Source: Streptomyces sp. SJL17-4
Lineage (GTDB): Bacteria; Actinomycetota; Actinomycetes; Streptomycetales; Streptomycetaceae
Assembly: GCF_036826855.1 (NCBI RefSeq)
Contig: NZ_CP104578.1
Span: forward strand, 2,914,001-2,978,000
Length of the DNA stretch: 64,000 nt
Direction: 5' to 3'
In this document: piece by piece, positions 49,835 to 59,116 of the stretch
How the letters are laid out: every line of letters starts with the position of its first letter
How positions within the stretch are numbered: position 1 is the stretch's first letter
Made by a program: the position numbers and the translations under genes
The notes under the pieces: generated by a model
Seen by the model: the letters and a program-made list of their open reading frames with translations, nothing else
Told to the model about the DNA's origin: nothing
Database searches by the model: none

Positions 49835-52800
49835 TCAGAGGTTGGCCTCGAAGTCCCAGTACGGACGGTTGCGCTGCCGGGCCGAGAGGGTGTGCGGGTG
49901 CTGGGCGCCGAGCGTCCTGGTGAGGGTGAGCAGGGCGTCCTCCTCCAGCTTTGCGGCCTCTTCGGTCTCGCGCAGTCCGCGCAGGTCGGTGGCGAGCGAG
50001 ACCTGGCAGGAGAGGGTCAGCGGGTGCTCGGAGCCCATGACGTGCCGGGCCCGGCGCAGGGTGTCCCGGCTGAGTTCCGCGGCGTCGGACACGCGCCCGT
50101 TGAAGTTGCGGGCGGCCGTGGCGTTGAGGGCGCAGCCGAGGACCCAGGGGTGGTCGGGTCCGAGGGCGGCGGTGAGTCCGGCGAGCGCCGCCTCCAGCAT
50201 GGTCATGGCCTCGGTGCGCTCGCCCGCGGACTGCATCACGAGGGCGGTGTTGGCGAGGACGCCGGTGGAGACGGGGTGGGCGGGGCCGAGCAGGGCGCGG
50301 TAGCCGGCCTCGGCCTCGTTGATGAGTTCGCGGGCCCGGTCGAGGTCGCCGTGCTCGCGCAGGTAGTTGGCGTAGTTGGTGACCGCGGAGAGCGTGAGGT
50401 AGTGGCCGCGTCCCTGGGCCTGTTCGAGGTGGTCGAGGACGCCGGCCATGACGGCGCCGATGTCGTCCTTGAAGCCGCCTTCGCGGCGCCGGCAGAGGGC
50501 GAGCTGGCTGCGTGCGTAGAGGGTCTGCTGGTGCTGGGCGCCGAGGATCTTCACATGGAGGCGGACGTTCGCCTCCTGGCGGCCGAGCGCCTCGCGGTAG
50601 CGGCCGAGCAGCCGGAGATCCTGGGCGACCGCGTTGTTGGAGTTGAGGGTGGAGGGGTGGTGGGGGCGCAGGATGTTCTCGCAGCGGGAGAGGGTGTCGG
50701 CGTCCTGCTCGTGCGCCTCCTGGTAGCGGCCGAGCATCCGCAGGACGACGCCGACGTTGTGACGGGCGGCGAGGGTGAGCTGCTGGGTCTCGCCGAGGAG
50801 GCTCTGCGCCTCGGCGAGGACCTCGCGCTGGAGGCGTTCGGATTCCTTGTACTGGCCGAGGAAGCGCAGGTCTCGGGCGATGCAGATCTTGGACTTGAGG
50901 TTGCCGAGCTCGTCGGGGTGGTCGGCCGTGGCGAGCAGGGTGCGGCGGGCGAGGTCGAGTTCGTATGCCTCTCGGAAGCCGCCGCTGCGGCGCAGGATGT
51001 CGCCTTCCACGGTGGTGAGTTCCTGCATCTGCGGGGAGAGCGGGTCCATGAAGCCGGTCCAGTTGCCGCGGATGCGACCGGCGAGGCGGGTGCCCGCCTT
51101 GTACTCGCCGCTGCGGTCGCAGTAGCGCAGGCAGTTGAGGACGGTGGTCTGGATCCTCGGGTCGGTGCTGCGCAGTGCCCCGGAGGGCTCCAGGTGGGGC
51201 AGGAGCTCGGAGTAGCGGGGCCAGTTCCGGCTGTCCGTCGGGTTCCCCGGGTCGGCCTCGGCGAGCAGCGTCCGGACAGCCTTGCGGTGGGCGTCGCGGT
51301 GCTCGCCGTCGGTGAGCCGGGAGACGATGTCGTGCACCAGCCGGTGCATGTGGATCGACTCCTGCTGCGGTACGGCCTCGTCGCTGGTGACGGGGCCGCG
51401 GGTCTCCCGGGTGAGCACCGAGTAGTTGACGAGGGTGTCGAGGGCCCGGGTCCAGGCGGGCAGGTCGGTGGCCATCCACCGCAGGTCCTCGGGGAGGGAG
51501 GCCTGCGGGTGGGCACGGACGATGCCGAGGGGGATGCGGCCGGGGGCGAAGGAGGCGCAGAGGCTGAGGATGTCGATGGCCTGCGGCTGGGCGCGTCGGA
51601 GCCGGTTGATCAGTATCGACCAGGAGGTGAGCGAGGTGTTCGGCATGCCGTCGCCGGTGCTCGGCTCGTCGACGGTGGAGAGCCGTCCCTCACGGACCAT
51701 GCGCAGGTACTCGGAGGCCTCCATGCCGGACTCGCCGAGCCAGGCGGCGGCCTGGACGAGGGGCAGGGGTACGTCTCCGAACTCGGCGGCGACCTCGTCG
51801 GCCTCGACGGCGGTGATGTGCGGGGCCCGGCGCATGAGGTAGCCGGTGGACTCCGCGCGGTCGAAGTTGCGGACCGGGAGCACGTCGGTGTGTTCACGCC
51901 AGCCGTGGTTGCGGGAGGTGATGAGGACGTGTCCGGGTCCCTGCGGGACCGTGACGTCGACGTCCCTGATGTCGTCCCAGCCGTCGAAGACGACGAGCCA
52001 GCGGCTGTGCGGGTCGCCGCGGCGGAGGGCTTCGCGGACGGCGCGGATGCGTTCGCCCGGCTCGCTGCCGGTGGGCAGTTCGAGGGCGACGGCGAGTTCG
52101 CCGAGGCGGTCGCGCTGGATGTTCCGGTCGTCGGAGCTGACCCACCAGATGACGTCGTAGTCGGAGCTGAAGCGGTGGGCGTACTCGGCGGCGATCTGGG
52201 TCTTGCCGATGCCGGACATGCCGAGGAGGGTGTACGCGGCGTTGCCGCGCTCGGCGTCCATGAGCCGTTCCTGGAGCTCGGTGAGGAGGTCGTCCCGGCC
52301 GGTGAAGCGGGGGTTGCGGCGGGGTACCTCGCCCCAGATGTCCGGCGGGGTCTCGGGGTAGCGGACGAGGGCGCCGGGCGCGATCCGGCGGGCCGGGGAA
52401 CGGCGTGGTTCGATGTCGAGCCTGCTGAGGAGCCGGGCCTCCGCCTCCTCTTCGCCGACGCCCCAGAGGCTGACCGGTTCGAGGACGGCCGTGGAGGGGA
52501 GGAGGGTGCGGTTGGTGAGGTTGACGGCGGCGAAGCGGTCGGCCTGGCTCGCGACGAAGCCGCGCAGGACGTCGTTCCACTCGCCGGCCGGCCGGGGGCC
52601 CAGTTCGAAGAACCAGTCGTCGAGGACGAGGAGGACCCTGCCGCGGGCGAGGAGCAGATCGCCGAGGGAGTCCTCCAGGGGGACCTCGCGGGGCGGGTCC
52701 CAGCGTTGCAGGGTGGCGCGGACACCGTGGGTGTCGAGGCGCTGGTTGATCCAGGCCGCCCACGGTCGGTGGTAGCCGGGAAAGACGACAAGGACGTGCT

Positions 52801-52858
52801 CGGGAGCCGCTCTGCCACCGTGGTCCGCCGAAGCGCCGCCCGACCGCTGTTCCGCCAT
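49835..52858 (-). CDS. fxsT: FxSxx-COOH-system TPR protein (TIR-like, NB-ARC, TPR)
   Basis: 1007 residues from ATG 52858 (GGGAG eight bases upstream; longer frame to 52954 looks non-coding). Order: TIR-like domain (about 20-150; EHVLVVFPGYHRPWAAWIN), NB-ARC/STAND ATPase with Walker A GMSGIGKT (213-220) and Walker B WLVVFDGWDD (287-296), a winged-helix region, then about 12 TPRs from residue 600 (LGRYQEAHEQDADTL, HPSTLNSNNAVAQDLRLLGRYREAL). The NB-ARC with TPR layout is typical of signal-integrating, oligomerising STAND proteins. Named FxsT in systems that modify FxSxx-COOH peptides. Last gene of the island operon, 58 bp after the hydroxylase gene. Confidence 0.88.
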   Translation of the reverse strand: MAEQRSGGASADHGGRAAPEHVLVVFPGYHRPWAAWINQRLDTHGVRATLQRWDPPREVPLEDSLGDLLLARGRVLLVLDDWFFELGPRPAGEWNDVLRGFVASQADRFAAVNLTNRTLLPSTAVLEPVSLWGVGEEEAEARLLSRLDIEPRRSPARRIAPGALVRYPETPPDIWGEVPRRNPRFTGRDDLLTELQERLMDAERGNAAYTLLGMSGIGKTQIAAEYAHRFSSDYDVIWWVSSDDRNIQRDRLGELAVALELPTGSEPGERIRAVREALRRGDPHSRWLVVFDGWDDIRDVDVTVPQGPGHVLITSRNHGWREHTDVLPVRNFDRAESTGYLMRRAPHITAVEADEVAAEFGDVPLPLVQAAAWLGESGMEASEYLRMVREGRLSTVDEPSTGDGMPNTSLTSWSILINRLRRAQPQAIDILSLCASFAPGRIPLGIVRAHPQASLPEDLRWMATDLPAWTRALDTLVNYSVLTRETRGPVTSDEAVPQQESIHMHRLVHDIVSRLTDGEHRDAHRKAVRTLLAEADPGNPTDSRNWPRYSELLPHLEPSGALRSTDPRIQTTVLNCLRYCDRSGEYKAGTRLAGRIRGNWTGFMDPLSPQMQELTTVEGDILRRSGGFREAYELDLARRTLLATADHPDELGNLKSKICIARDLRFLGQYKESERLQREVLAEAQSLLGETQQLTLAARHNVGVVLRMLGRYQEAHEQDADTLSRCENILRPHHPSTLNSNNAVAQDLRLLGRYREALGRQEANVRLHVKILGAQHQQTLYARSQLALCRRREGGFKDDIGAVMAGVLDHLEQAQGRGHYLTLSAVTNYANYLREHGDLDRARELINEAEAGYRALLGPAHPVSTGVLANTALVMQSAGERTEAMTMLEAALAGLTAALGPDHPWVLGCALNATAARNFNGRVSDAAELSRDTLRRARHVMGSEHPLTLSCQVSLATDLRGLRETEEAAKLEEDALLTLTRTLGAQHPHTLSARQRNRPYWDFEANL

Positions 52859-52916
52859 GTGTGCATCTCCCGTCCCGCTCACGCGCCACGCAGTGTCATG
52901 TGCCGTGGGCACAGTG

Positions 52917-54215
52917 TTACGCAAGGGCTCGCCGGCCGGAGCTGAGGCTCGCAAGGTGCCTCCTCATTTGCCGGGCGAACTCCCTTCCCTCATTGGTCAG
53001 TTCATCGGATTCAAGCAGTATCGCAAGGGCTTCGACCACCTGATCGTGGACCTGCTCGAACCGTTGTGCGGACCGCACGCGCCACTGCTCGGGCACACCG
53101 GAGGCACGACCGACCCGCGCCGCCCGGTGCCACAGGTCGGCGAGCGCGAGGTGGGCGTAGACCCCCTGGAGGACGCCGGCGACCGGGCGGGCGTCCGTGC
53201 GCCAGCCGACCCGGTAGGTGGGGGCCGCCCGGTCCGGCGGGTGGAGGCGGTGGAGCGGGACCAGCTCGTGGAGCGTGGCGAGCTTGCTGTGGTGCAGTTC
53301 GTGGACCAGGGTCTCGGCCATGTCCGCGGCACCGGCGGAGGGCGTCATGAGGACCGCTCCGGGGGCGGCGCTCAGCGTGGCTCCGATGGCACGCGCCCCG
53401 CGCGGGACGAGGGGCACGACGGCGTCCACCGAGCGGCCCACCTCGACGGCCCGCTCCCGGTCGGTCCCGCGCAGCAGACGGCGGGCGGCGGTCCAGCGGG
53501 CGGCCCAGCAGGCGTGGTCGGTGTCGGTGTGGTCGGCCGCGGCCCGAGCCGGGATGCCCATGTCCGGCGGCAGCCGGTAGGGGTCGAGGTCCTCGAGTCG
53601 GGTGGCGCCGCCGGGCAGGGCGCGCAGCCCGCGCCAGCCGGGGCCGCTGCCCGTCAGGGTCGTCGCGGGGCCGTTCGCGCGTCGGCGGAGCACGGCGCGG
53701 GAGCCCGTACCGTCCCCGCCCCCGATCCGTACCGCGCGGGAGCGGGCGTCGATCCGGAGCCGGCGCGCGCCGCCCGCCTCGACCCGGCCGACGCCGGGGA
53801 GCGGGAGCACTCCGCCGGGGACCTCGACGACCAGGTCCACCGACAGCCCGGCGCGCAGGGCCGCGGTGACGGCGAGGAGTTCGAGATGGGCGAGGTGGCG
53901 GTCGAGGCCGGCCCCGAGCGGCTCGGTGAGCGCGGCGGCGAGCCAGGCACCGGTGGTCGGGTAGTCCAGGACGACGCGCACGACGTCCGGGCGGGCGCGC
54001 TCGGCCCGTTCCAGCAGGAGCCAGCCCGCCTCGAAGCGGCGCAGGACCGCGGGCGCCACCGTCTCGCGGTGACGCTGGACCCGCACCAGGAGGGTCTTGA
54101 GCAGGAGCAGCCGACGGGCGTGCAGCCCGGCGCGCAGAAAGGACGCCCCGGCCGGTCCGGGGCGGGTGGTGGCGAGACCTGCGAGCACCGCCGGGTCCGG
54201 CGGGGCGGTGATCAC
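52917..54215 (-). CDS. HExxH-motif peptide hydroxylase-like protein
   Basis: 432 residues from GTG 54215. The metal motif H305-E-L-H-H309 lies in ETLVHELHHSKLATL, in the C-terminal half, followed by a conserved-looking YRVGWRTDARPVAGVLQGVYAHLALADLW. This is the HEXXH-motif family found with FxSxx-COOH/RiPP loci, now described as alpha-ketoglutarate-dependent peptide beta-hydroxylases; earlier it was taken for a peptidase. Family assignment is from motif and context. It follows the precursor-like peptide gene by 168 bp, so it probably modifies that peptide. No signal peptide. Confidence 0.8.
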   Translation of the reverse strand: MITAPPDPAVLAGLATTRPGPAGASFLRAGLHARRLLLLKTLLVRVQRHRETVAPAVLRRFEAGWLLLERAERARPDVVRVVLDYPTTGAWLAAALTEPLGAGLDRHLAHLELLAVTAALRAGLSVDLVVEVPGGVLPLPGVGRVEAGGARRLRIDARSRAVRIGGGDGTGSRAVLRRRANGPATTLTGSGPGWRGLRALPGGATRLEDLDPYRLPPDMGIPARAAADHTDTDHACWAARWTAARRLLRGTDRERAVEVGRSVDAVVPLVPRGARAIGATLSAAPGAVLMTPSAGAADMAETLVHELHHSKLATLHELVPLHRLHPPDRAAPTYRVGWRTDARPVAGVLQGVYAHLALADLWHRAARVGRASGVPEQWRVRSAQRFEQVHDQVVEALAILLESDELTNEGREFARQMRRHLASLSSGRRALA

Positions 54216-54383
54216 CCCCGGCTCCTGGCGCGGGTCCGGGCCCGGGTCCGGGCGCGGGTCCGGCCGCAGGGTGGACCGGACGGCGCGGACCGGCCCGAGG
54301 CGCCGAGGGGTGACCGGCCGCCGGGCGTCGATACGGCCGAAAACGATCGCCCTGTACGGGCGTCCCGCAGGTGCACCCGGCGG

Positions 54384-54581
54384 TCAGCCGATGAACTCGT
54401 CCTCTTTCCAGGACTCGACGAGATCCGAGGGGCGGAGCAGCACTCTCTCCACCGCGGCCCCGAGAGCGGCATCGTCCGTGACCCGCAGGGTCCGCAGGTC
54501 GACGGCCGCGAGATCGGACAGTTGCGGAGACCAGACGGCATCCCGGCCGACACCGGTCGCCCACCCCGTGTGCTCGAACAC
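54384..54581 (-). CDS. Small RiPP-precursor-like peptide (FxsA-like leader)
   Basis: 65 residues from GTG 54581, selected because GAGGAG lies 8 bases upstream; earlier in-frame starts (ATG 54665, TTG 54674) lack a ribosome binding site. The centre LSDLAAVDLRTLRVTDDAAL resembles the conserved leader of FxSxx-COOH precursors (L-x-D-L-x-x-V-x-L-R-T-L-R), followed by a helix GAAVERVL. The C-terminus is ESWKEDEFIG, so the end is F-I-G rather than F-x-S-x-x. It lies directly before the HExxH enzyme and 115 bp after the vWA-like gene. Precursor role is inferred from leader, size and context. Confidence 0.65.
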   Translation of the reverse strand: MFEHTGWATGVGRDAVWSPQLSDLAAVDLRTLRVTDDAALGAAVERVLLRPSDLVESWKEDEFIG

Positions 54582-54695
54582 TCTCGGCTCCTCCTCACCG
54601 ACGCTGTCCCCCACGGTCGTAGCGGTGCGGCGGTTCTTCCCGACGCCAGGAGACCGGAAACCCATTCGATTCAACTGCCCCCATGTGCGCCCCCG

Positions 54696-57600
54696 TTATC
54701 CAGCCGTCCAGGACCACCACGGGGGCATGACACGGCGGCGCTCCTCGGACGTGAGCGGCACCCCTTCCCTCGCCCTGGCGCTCTCCACCCCCGCGAGCAG
54801 CGCCCGGGTCCGCTCCACGTCGTCCCAGTCGACCTCCACCAGCTCCCCCGTGAGGCGACGCCACTGCGCCGTCGCCGCGAGCAGCACCGTTCGGGCCCGC
54901 GCCGGTCGGCCCATCAGGACGAGCACCGCCCCCTGGGCGTGCAGCGCGCGGGCGCCGGTGACCGTGCCCGGGTCGTCACCGTGGGCGGCACGGGAGTCCT
55001 CCCCGGCGTTGCGGTACGCGGCGAGGGCGTCGCCGATCACACCGTCCCGCGCGGTTTCGGCCAACTCCAGACGGACCCGGCCCAGTTGCAGCCACACCTC
55101 GGCGCGGGCGCCGGGGTCGTGGGTGCCCCGGAGGGCCTGTTCGAGCACATGGCGGCTCTCGAAGAGATCGGGCAGGAACCCGGCGCGGTGGAAGCGGAGG
55201 GCGAGGACGCTGCCGATCAGGGTCCGCGCCCGCGCGCGCTCGGGCGCTCCGGCGGGCAGGCGCGTGAGGGCCTCGCGCAGCACGCCCTCGGCCCGGTCGA
55301 CCGGCGTCGTGCCCGTACCCGCCGCGGCGCGCCGCAGCAGCGAGCCGCCCCAGGTGAGCAGCAGCGGGCCGCGCTGCTCGCTGTCGGCGGGGGCGAGCAG
55401 GGTGGCCTCCTCGTACGCCGCGTCGGCGGCCGCCCCGTCGCCCTCCGTGTCGTACAGCCGGGCGCGTGCGGTGGTGAAGCGCAGCCGCAGGGCGCGCGCG
55501 TCGCCGAGGAGGGGTTCGGCGCGGTCGAGCACGGGGCCGATGCGGCCCGGTTCGGCCTCGGCGAGGTGGAGGGCGTCGGCGAGGTCGAGGAGGGCGGCGG
55601 CGCTCTCGTGCAGGGTGAGGGCGGCGGTGAGTTCGGCGGCCGCCGCCTCGCCGTCACCGCGCGCGAGGAGCAGCCGGCCGCGTCGCAGATGGAGGGTGTG
55701 GCGGGCGGATTCCGGCCAGCGGTCGGCGTCCTCGGCTAGGGCGGTGAGGGCCGCGTCGAGATGGCCGGTCTCGTCGGTGTCCCGCCACAACGCGTGGTGG
55801 ACGACGGCGAGTTCGAGGCGGGCCTCGGCCCATGCCTCGCCGCCGGCGTCGGCGAGCTCCCCGGCCCGTACGAGCGTGTCGGCGGCCGCTCCGAGGAGCG
55901 CGGGGCGGCGGCCGGTGCGGCGGGCGGAGGCGGTGCCGGCCTCGGCGTACAGGGCGCGGGCGAGGACGATCCGGGCCTCGACCGGTTCCGCCGGGAGCGC
56001 CGCCTCGGCGCGCTCGCGTGCCCCGGCGAGCAGGGCCGGGTCGGACTGGGCGCGGCCCTGCGCGAGGAGCCGGCGGGCCTCGGTGAGCGGGTCGGGGGTG
56101 ACGAGGTCGGGGTGGTAGAAGCGGAGCACGCGCGCGGGGATACGGGCGAAGAGCTCGGTCTCGGGGCCGTCGGGTCCCAGGGGCTCGTCGGTCGCCTCGG
56201 TCTCCTCGGGGAGGTCGGTGGCCCGACCGTGGCTCCGGCGGGCCCCGGAGCCGGCACCGGGACCGGGGCCGGGACCCGTTCCGGTGTCGGCCTCGGTGTC
56301 GGCGCCCGCGAGGCGCGCGGCGGCGAGCGCCGGGAAGTTGCGCATGCCCTGGCCGAAATTGCGCTCCACATAGGCGGAGCAGTGCTTGAGGACGAGGGCG
56401 GCGGCGCTGGGGTCGAGCGAGCCGAGGAAGTGCTGCTGGATGCCGGGCGGATAGCTGAAGCAGGGGTACGGGGTGGGCCCGGGCAGTCGTCGCAGCAGCC
56501 CGCTGAGCAGGACCTCGGCAAGCTCCATGGGCCCGGTGTCGGGCAGCATGGCGCGCTGCACGAGCTGCATCACGGGCAGGGTCAGCGGGGCCGCCGCGAG
56601 GTGGACGGCGAGCCGGAGCGCGCCGGGTGAGGCCGCGGCCCGGAAGGCGCGGAGGAGGTCGTCGTCGCTCCGTACGGTGCGGGAGGTCCTTGGCGCGCGC
56701 GGCTCCACGGCTTCGGGGGCGAGCCAGGCGGCCCAGCCGCGTACGGCGTTGCCGCCGTGCCCGGTGTGGAGCCGGGTCCAGGAGGCGAAGGCCTCGGGGG
56801 TCGGGGTGAGCACGGGGACGGCCCTGCGGCCGGGGAGCCCGGGTCCCCAGGGCTCGTCGTCCGAGCGGAACGCGGTGTGGCCGCCGGGGGTGGCGGAGCG
56901 CTGGAAGGTGCCGGGTTCGGCGGGGAGCGCGGTGCGGGGCCAGAGGCGCGGCGGCAGCGGCTGGACGAGGGCGAGCGGGGAGTTGCGGGGCCACTGGCGC
57001 AGGAAGCGCTGGGCGGCGCCGCGCTGCCAGAGGGGTCCGACGCAGTCGCTGACGACCAGGGTGAGACGGCGGCCGGTGGGGTCGTGGAGCTGGTCGACGG
57101 GGCGCAGCCGGGGGCGGCCGTCGGCACCGGAGGTGGTGGTGACCAGCGGGGGGCCTTCGCCGGTGTCGTACAGGCGGTGCACCTGGACGTCGCGGAAGGC
57201 GCCGGACTGCTGGCAGGCCTGCCGGAGTTCCTCGACCATCCGGCTCCAGACGACCATGGCGGGGCCGGTGTCCATGAGGAGCTGGATGTCGGGGCGCCGG
57301 CCGGTCGCCGGGCGCATCACGGGGGTGAGGATGCCGGCGGCGGCGCTGCGTTCGGCGGTGGCCTCCTCGTCGAGGACGCCCTCGCCGGGGCGGTGGGGTG
57401 CGCGGGCGTAGGCGCGCAGCGGGCGGAGGGCCTTCTGGAGTCCTAAGAGCCCGGGCAGGGCGTTGGCGCCGGGGGCGCGGACGGGCAGGGTCGCGCCCCG
57501 GTCCGTACGCCGGTCTCCGCCGCCGGTGACCCCGGGGGCGTGGGGGGCTCCGGTGGCTCCTGTGCCGCCGGTGACTCCGTCGGCCGCTCCGGCCGCTCCG

Positions 57601-57971
57601 TCTGCTCCCGTGACTCCCGGGGCCGCTCCTGTGGCTCCGGTGGCTCCCGTGGCCATGTGGAGGGAGACGGATTCGCGCGGCCCGCCGTGCCCGTCCGCCG
57701 CTCCCCCGTCCCCGTCCCTACCCCCGCCCGCGGCACCGGCTTCACCGCGGCCCGGGTCCTGTCCGTCGGCGGAGCCGTCCCCGGCCGTCTCCCGCCGAGG
57801 ATCGGTCGGCGCCCCCTCCGAGCCCTCCGACCCTTCCGGCGCCTCCTGGTCCGGGGAGCGGCCGGGGAGCCATTGGGACAGCCAGAGGGCGTCCGCGACG
57901 TCCTCGGCGGTGGGGTCCTGGCCACCGGCCCGCAGTCTGCGGGTGAGTTCCTCCAGATGCATCCGGTGCAT
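54696..57971 (-). CDS. SAV_2336-like protein: vWA-like domain plus TPR-like C-terminus
   Basis: 1091 residues from ATG 57971 with GAGGTG nine bases upstream, 7 bp after the MoxR stop. N-terminal helical region (LEELTRRLRAGGQDPTAEDVADALWL) typical of SAV_2336 proteins; residues 105-150 collagen-like G-x-T/A triplets (TGATGATGAAPGVTGADG); vWA-like domain from about 228 with a MIDAS-like D234-T-G-P-A (LLMDTGPAMVVW) and VVSDCVGPLW; then helical repeats (about 640-1060, Ala/Leu/Arg-rich, TPR-like). In ternary conflict systems a vWA protein works with a MoxR ATPase and a VMAP-fused effector, exactly the neighbours here. Confidence 0.8.
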   Translation of the reverse strand: MHRMHLEELTRRLRAGGQDPTAEDVADALWLSQWLPGRSPDQEAPEGSEGSEGAPTDPRRETAGDGSADGQDPGRGEAGAAGGGRDGDGGAADGHGGPRESVSLHMATGATGATGAAPGVTGADGAAGAADGVTGGTGATGAPHAPGVTGGGDRRTDRGATLPVRAPGANALPGLLGLQKALRPLRAYARAPHRPGEGVLDEEATAERSAAAGILTPVMRPATGRRPDIQLLMDTGPAMVVWSRMVEELRQACQQSGAFRDVQVHRLYDTGEGPPLVTTTSGADGRPRLRPVDQLHDPTGRRLTLVVSDCVGPLWQRGAAQRFLRQWPRNSPLALVQPLPPRLWPRTALPAEPGTFQRSATPGGHTAFRSDDEPWGPGLPGRRAVPVLTPTPEAFASWTRLHTGHGGNAVRGWAAWLAPEAVEPRAPRTSRTVRSDDDLLRAFRAAASPGALRLAVHLAAAPLTLPVMQLVQRAMLPDTGPMELAEVLLSGLLRRLPGPTPYPCFSYPPGIQQHFLGSLDPSAAALVLKHCSAYVERNFGQGMRNFPALAAARLAGADTEADTGTGPGPGPGAGSGARRSHGRATDLPEETEATDEPLGPDGPETELFARIPARVLRFYHPDLVTPDPLTEARRLLAQGRAQSDPALLAGARERAEAALPAEPVEARIVLARALYAEAGTASARRTGRRPALLGAAADTLVRAGELADAGGEAWAEARLELAVVHHALWRDTDETGHLDAALTALAEDADRWPESARHTLHLRRGRLLLARGDGEAAAAELTAALTLHESAAALLDLADALHLAEAEPGRIGPVLDRAEPLLGDARALRLRFTTARARLYDTEGDGAAADAAYEEATLLAPADSEQRGPLLLTWGGSLLRRAAAGTGTTPVDRAEGVLREALTRLPAGAPERARARTLIGSVLALRFHRAGFLPDLFESRHVLEQALRGTHDPGARAEVWLQLGRVRLELAETARDGVIGDALAAYRNAGEDSRAAHGDDPGTVTGARALHAQGAVLVLMGRPARARTVLLAATAQWRRLTGELVEVDWDDVERTRALLAGVESARAREGVPLTSEERRRVMPPWWSWTAG

Positions 57972-57978
57972 CCGATCG

Positions 57979-58995
57979 TCACCTCGGCTGATCGAGCGGT
58001 TGCATGAGCATGTCGGCGATGCGTTCCCTGGTGACCCGTTCGGCGCGGGAGGCGTGCTGGGTCAGATAGAGCGCGTTGAGGAGCTGGTCGGTGGCGATGA
58101 CCTCGCCGGGCTCGCGGTTGAGGAAGCGCTGGACGAGGCCCTGCTCCCCGTCGCCCGCGGTGGCCTCGCCGCCGAGGTGGGCCTCGATCATGGCGTGGAG
58201 CTGTTCCTCGCCGGGCGCTTCCAGCTCCAGGCGGATGCAGCGGCGCAACAGGGCGGCGGGGAAGTCCCGTTCGCCGTTGGAGGTGAGCACGATGAACGGG
58301 AAGGTGGTGCAGCGGACCCGGCCGCCGAGCACCGCCACCTTGCGGCCGTCGTCGCTGAGCACCTCGACGACGGGCTCCCGGTCGGCGAGCCGCTCCAGCT
58401 CGGGAATGGCGAACTCGCCCTCCTCCAAGGCGTTCAGGAGGTCGTTGGGCAGGTCCAGGTCGCTCTTGTCGAGTTCGTCGATGAGCAGCACCCGGGGCTG
58501 TTCGGAGGGGAGCAGCGCGGTACCGAGCGGGCCGAGCCGGATGTACGAGCCGATGCCGGCCGGGGCCGCGGCGGCGGAGCCGGGCGATCCGGCCTGGGCG
58601 CGCTCCAGCTGGACGTCCTGGAGCCGGCCGATGGCGTCGTACCGGTAGAGCCCGTCCTGGAGGGTGGTCCGGCTGACGATCGGCCACCGGAGCACGCGCC
58701 CGAGGCGCAGTTCGTGGGCGACGGCGTGGGCGAGGGTGGACTTGCCGGTGCCGGGGTTGCCGGTGACGAGGAGCGGACGCCGCAGGTACAGCGCGGCGTT
58801 GACGGCGTCGGTCTCGGCGGGCCTGGGGTGGTGGTTCTGGACGAGTCGGCGCTTGACGCCGAGCCGCCGGTCGGAGCCCGCCAGGGTGTCGTCGGCGCTG
58901 CCCGTGGAGAAGTCGCGCCAGGGCGGCGGGGCGGGCAACCGCTGTATCTCGTCGTGCGGAAGACCGGCACCACGGTAGATCCGCCAATCGTTCAC
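57979..58995 (-). CDS. MoxR-type AAA+ ATPase
   Basis: 338 residues from GTG 58995, with GGAGGAG seven bases upstream. Walker A GNPGTGKST (79-87), Walker B VLLIDELDKS (169-178), sensor 1 FIVLTSNGERDFP and sensor 2 region LLRRCIRLELEAP. A residue 135-148 Ala/Ser/Gly insertion lies between the two. MoxR ATPases remodel protein complexes together with vWA partners; the vWA-like gene follows immediately. Longer frames upstream are shadows of the trypsin gene. Confidence 0.92.
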   Translation of the reverse strand: MNDWRIYRGAGLPHDEIQRLPAPPPWRDFSTGSADDTLAGSDRRLGVKRRLVQNHHPRPAETDAVNAALYLRRPLLVTGNPGTGKSTLAHAVAHELRLGRVLRWPIVSRTTLQDGLYRYDAIGRLQDVQLERAQAGSPGSAAAAPAGIGSYIRLGPLGTALLPSEQPRVLLIDELDKSDLDLPNDLLNALEEGEFAIPELERLADREPVVEVLSDDGRKVAVLGGRVRCTTFPFIVLTSNGERDFPAALLRRCIRLELEAPGEEQLHAMIEAHLGGEATAGDGEQGLVQRFLNREPGEVIATDQLLNALYLTQHASRAERVTRERIADMLMQPLDQPR

Positions 58996-59116
58996 GATGG
59001 ACTCCTCCTGGCTGTGGTGTCGATGCCGGGTCCGTCGACGGTACCGCCCGGGAGCGGGGCCTGCCGATGGCTTAATCGGACGGATCTCGGGGCCGTCGTC
59101 CCGGTGGGCACTCCGG

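Noticed and set aside
49772..52945. 1057-residue plus-strand ORF opposite fxsT
   Set aside because: Antisense shadow; the minus-strand frame has TIR-like, NB-ARC and TPR signatures.
52917..54215. Calling the HExxH protein a metallopeptidase
   Set aside because: The family context (precursor peptide, FxsT) and absence of a third zinc-ligand motif typical of gluzincins favour the peptide hydroxylase assignment, though this rests on known family context and not on a test here.
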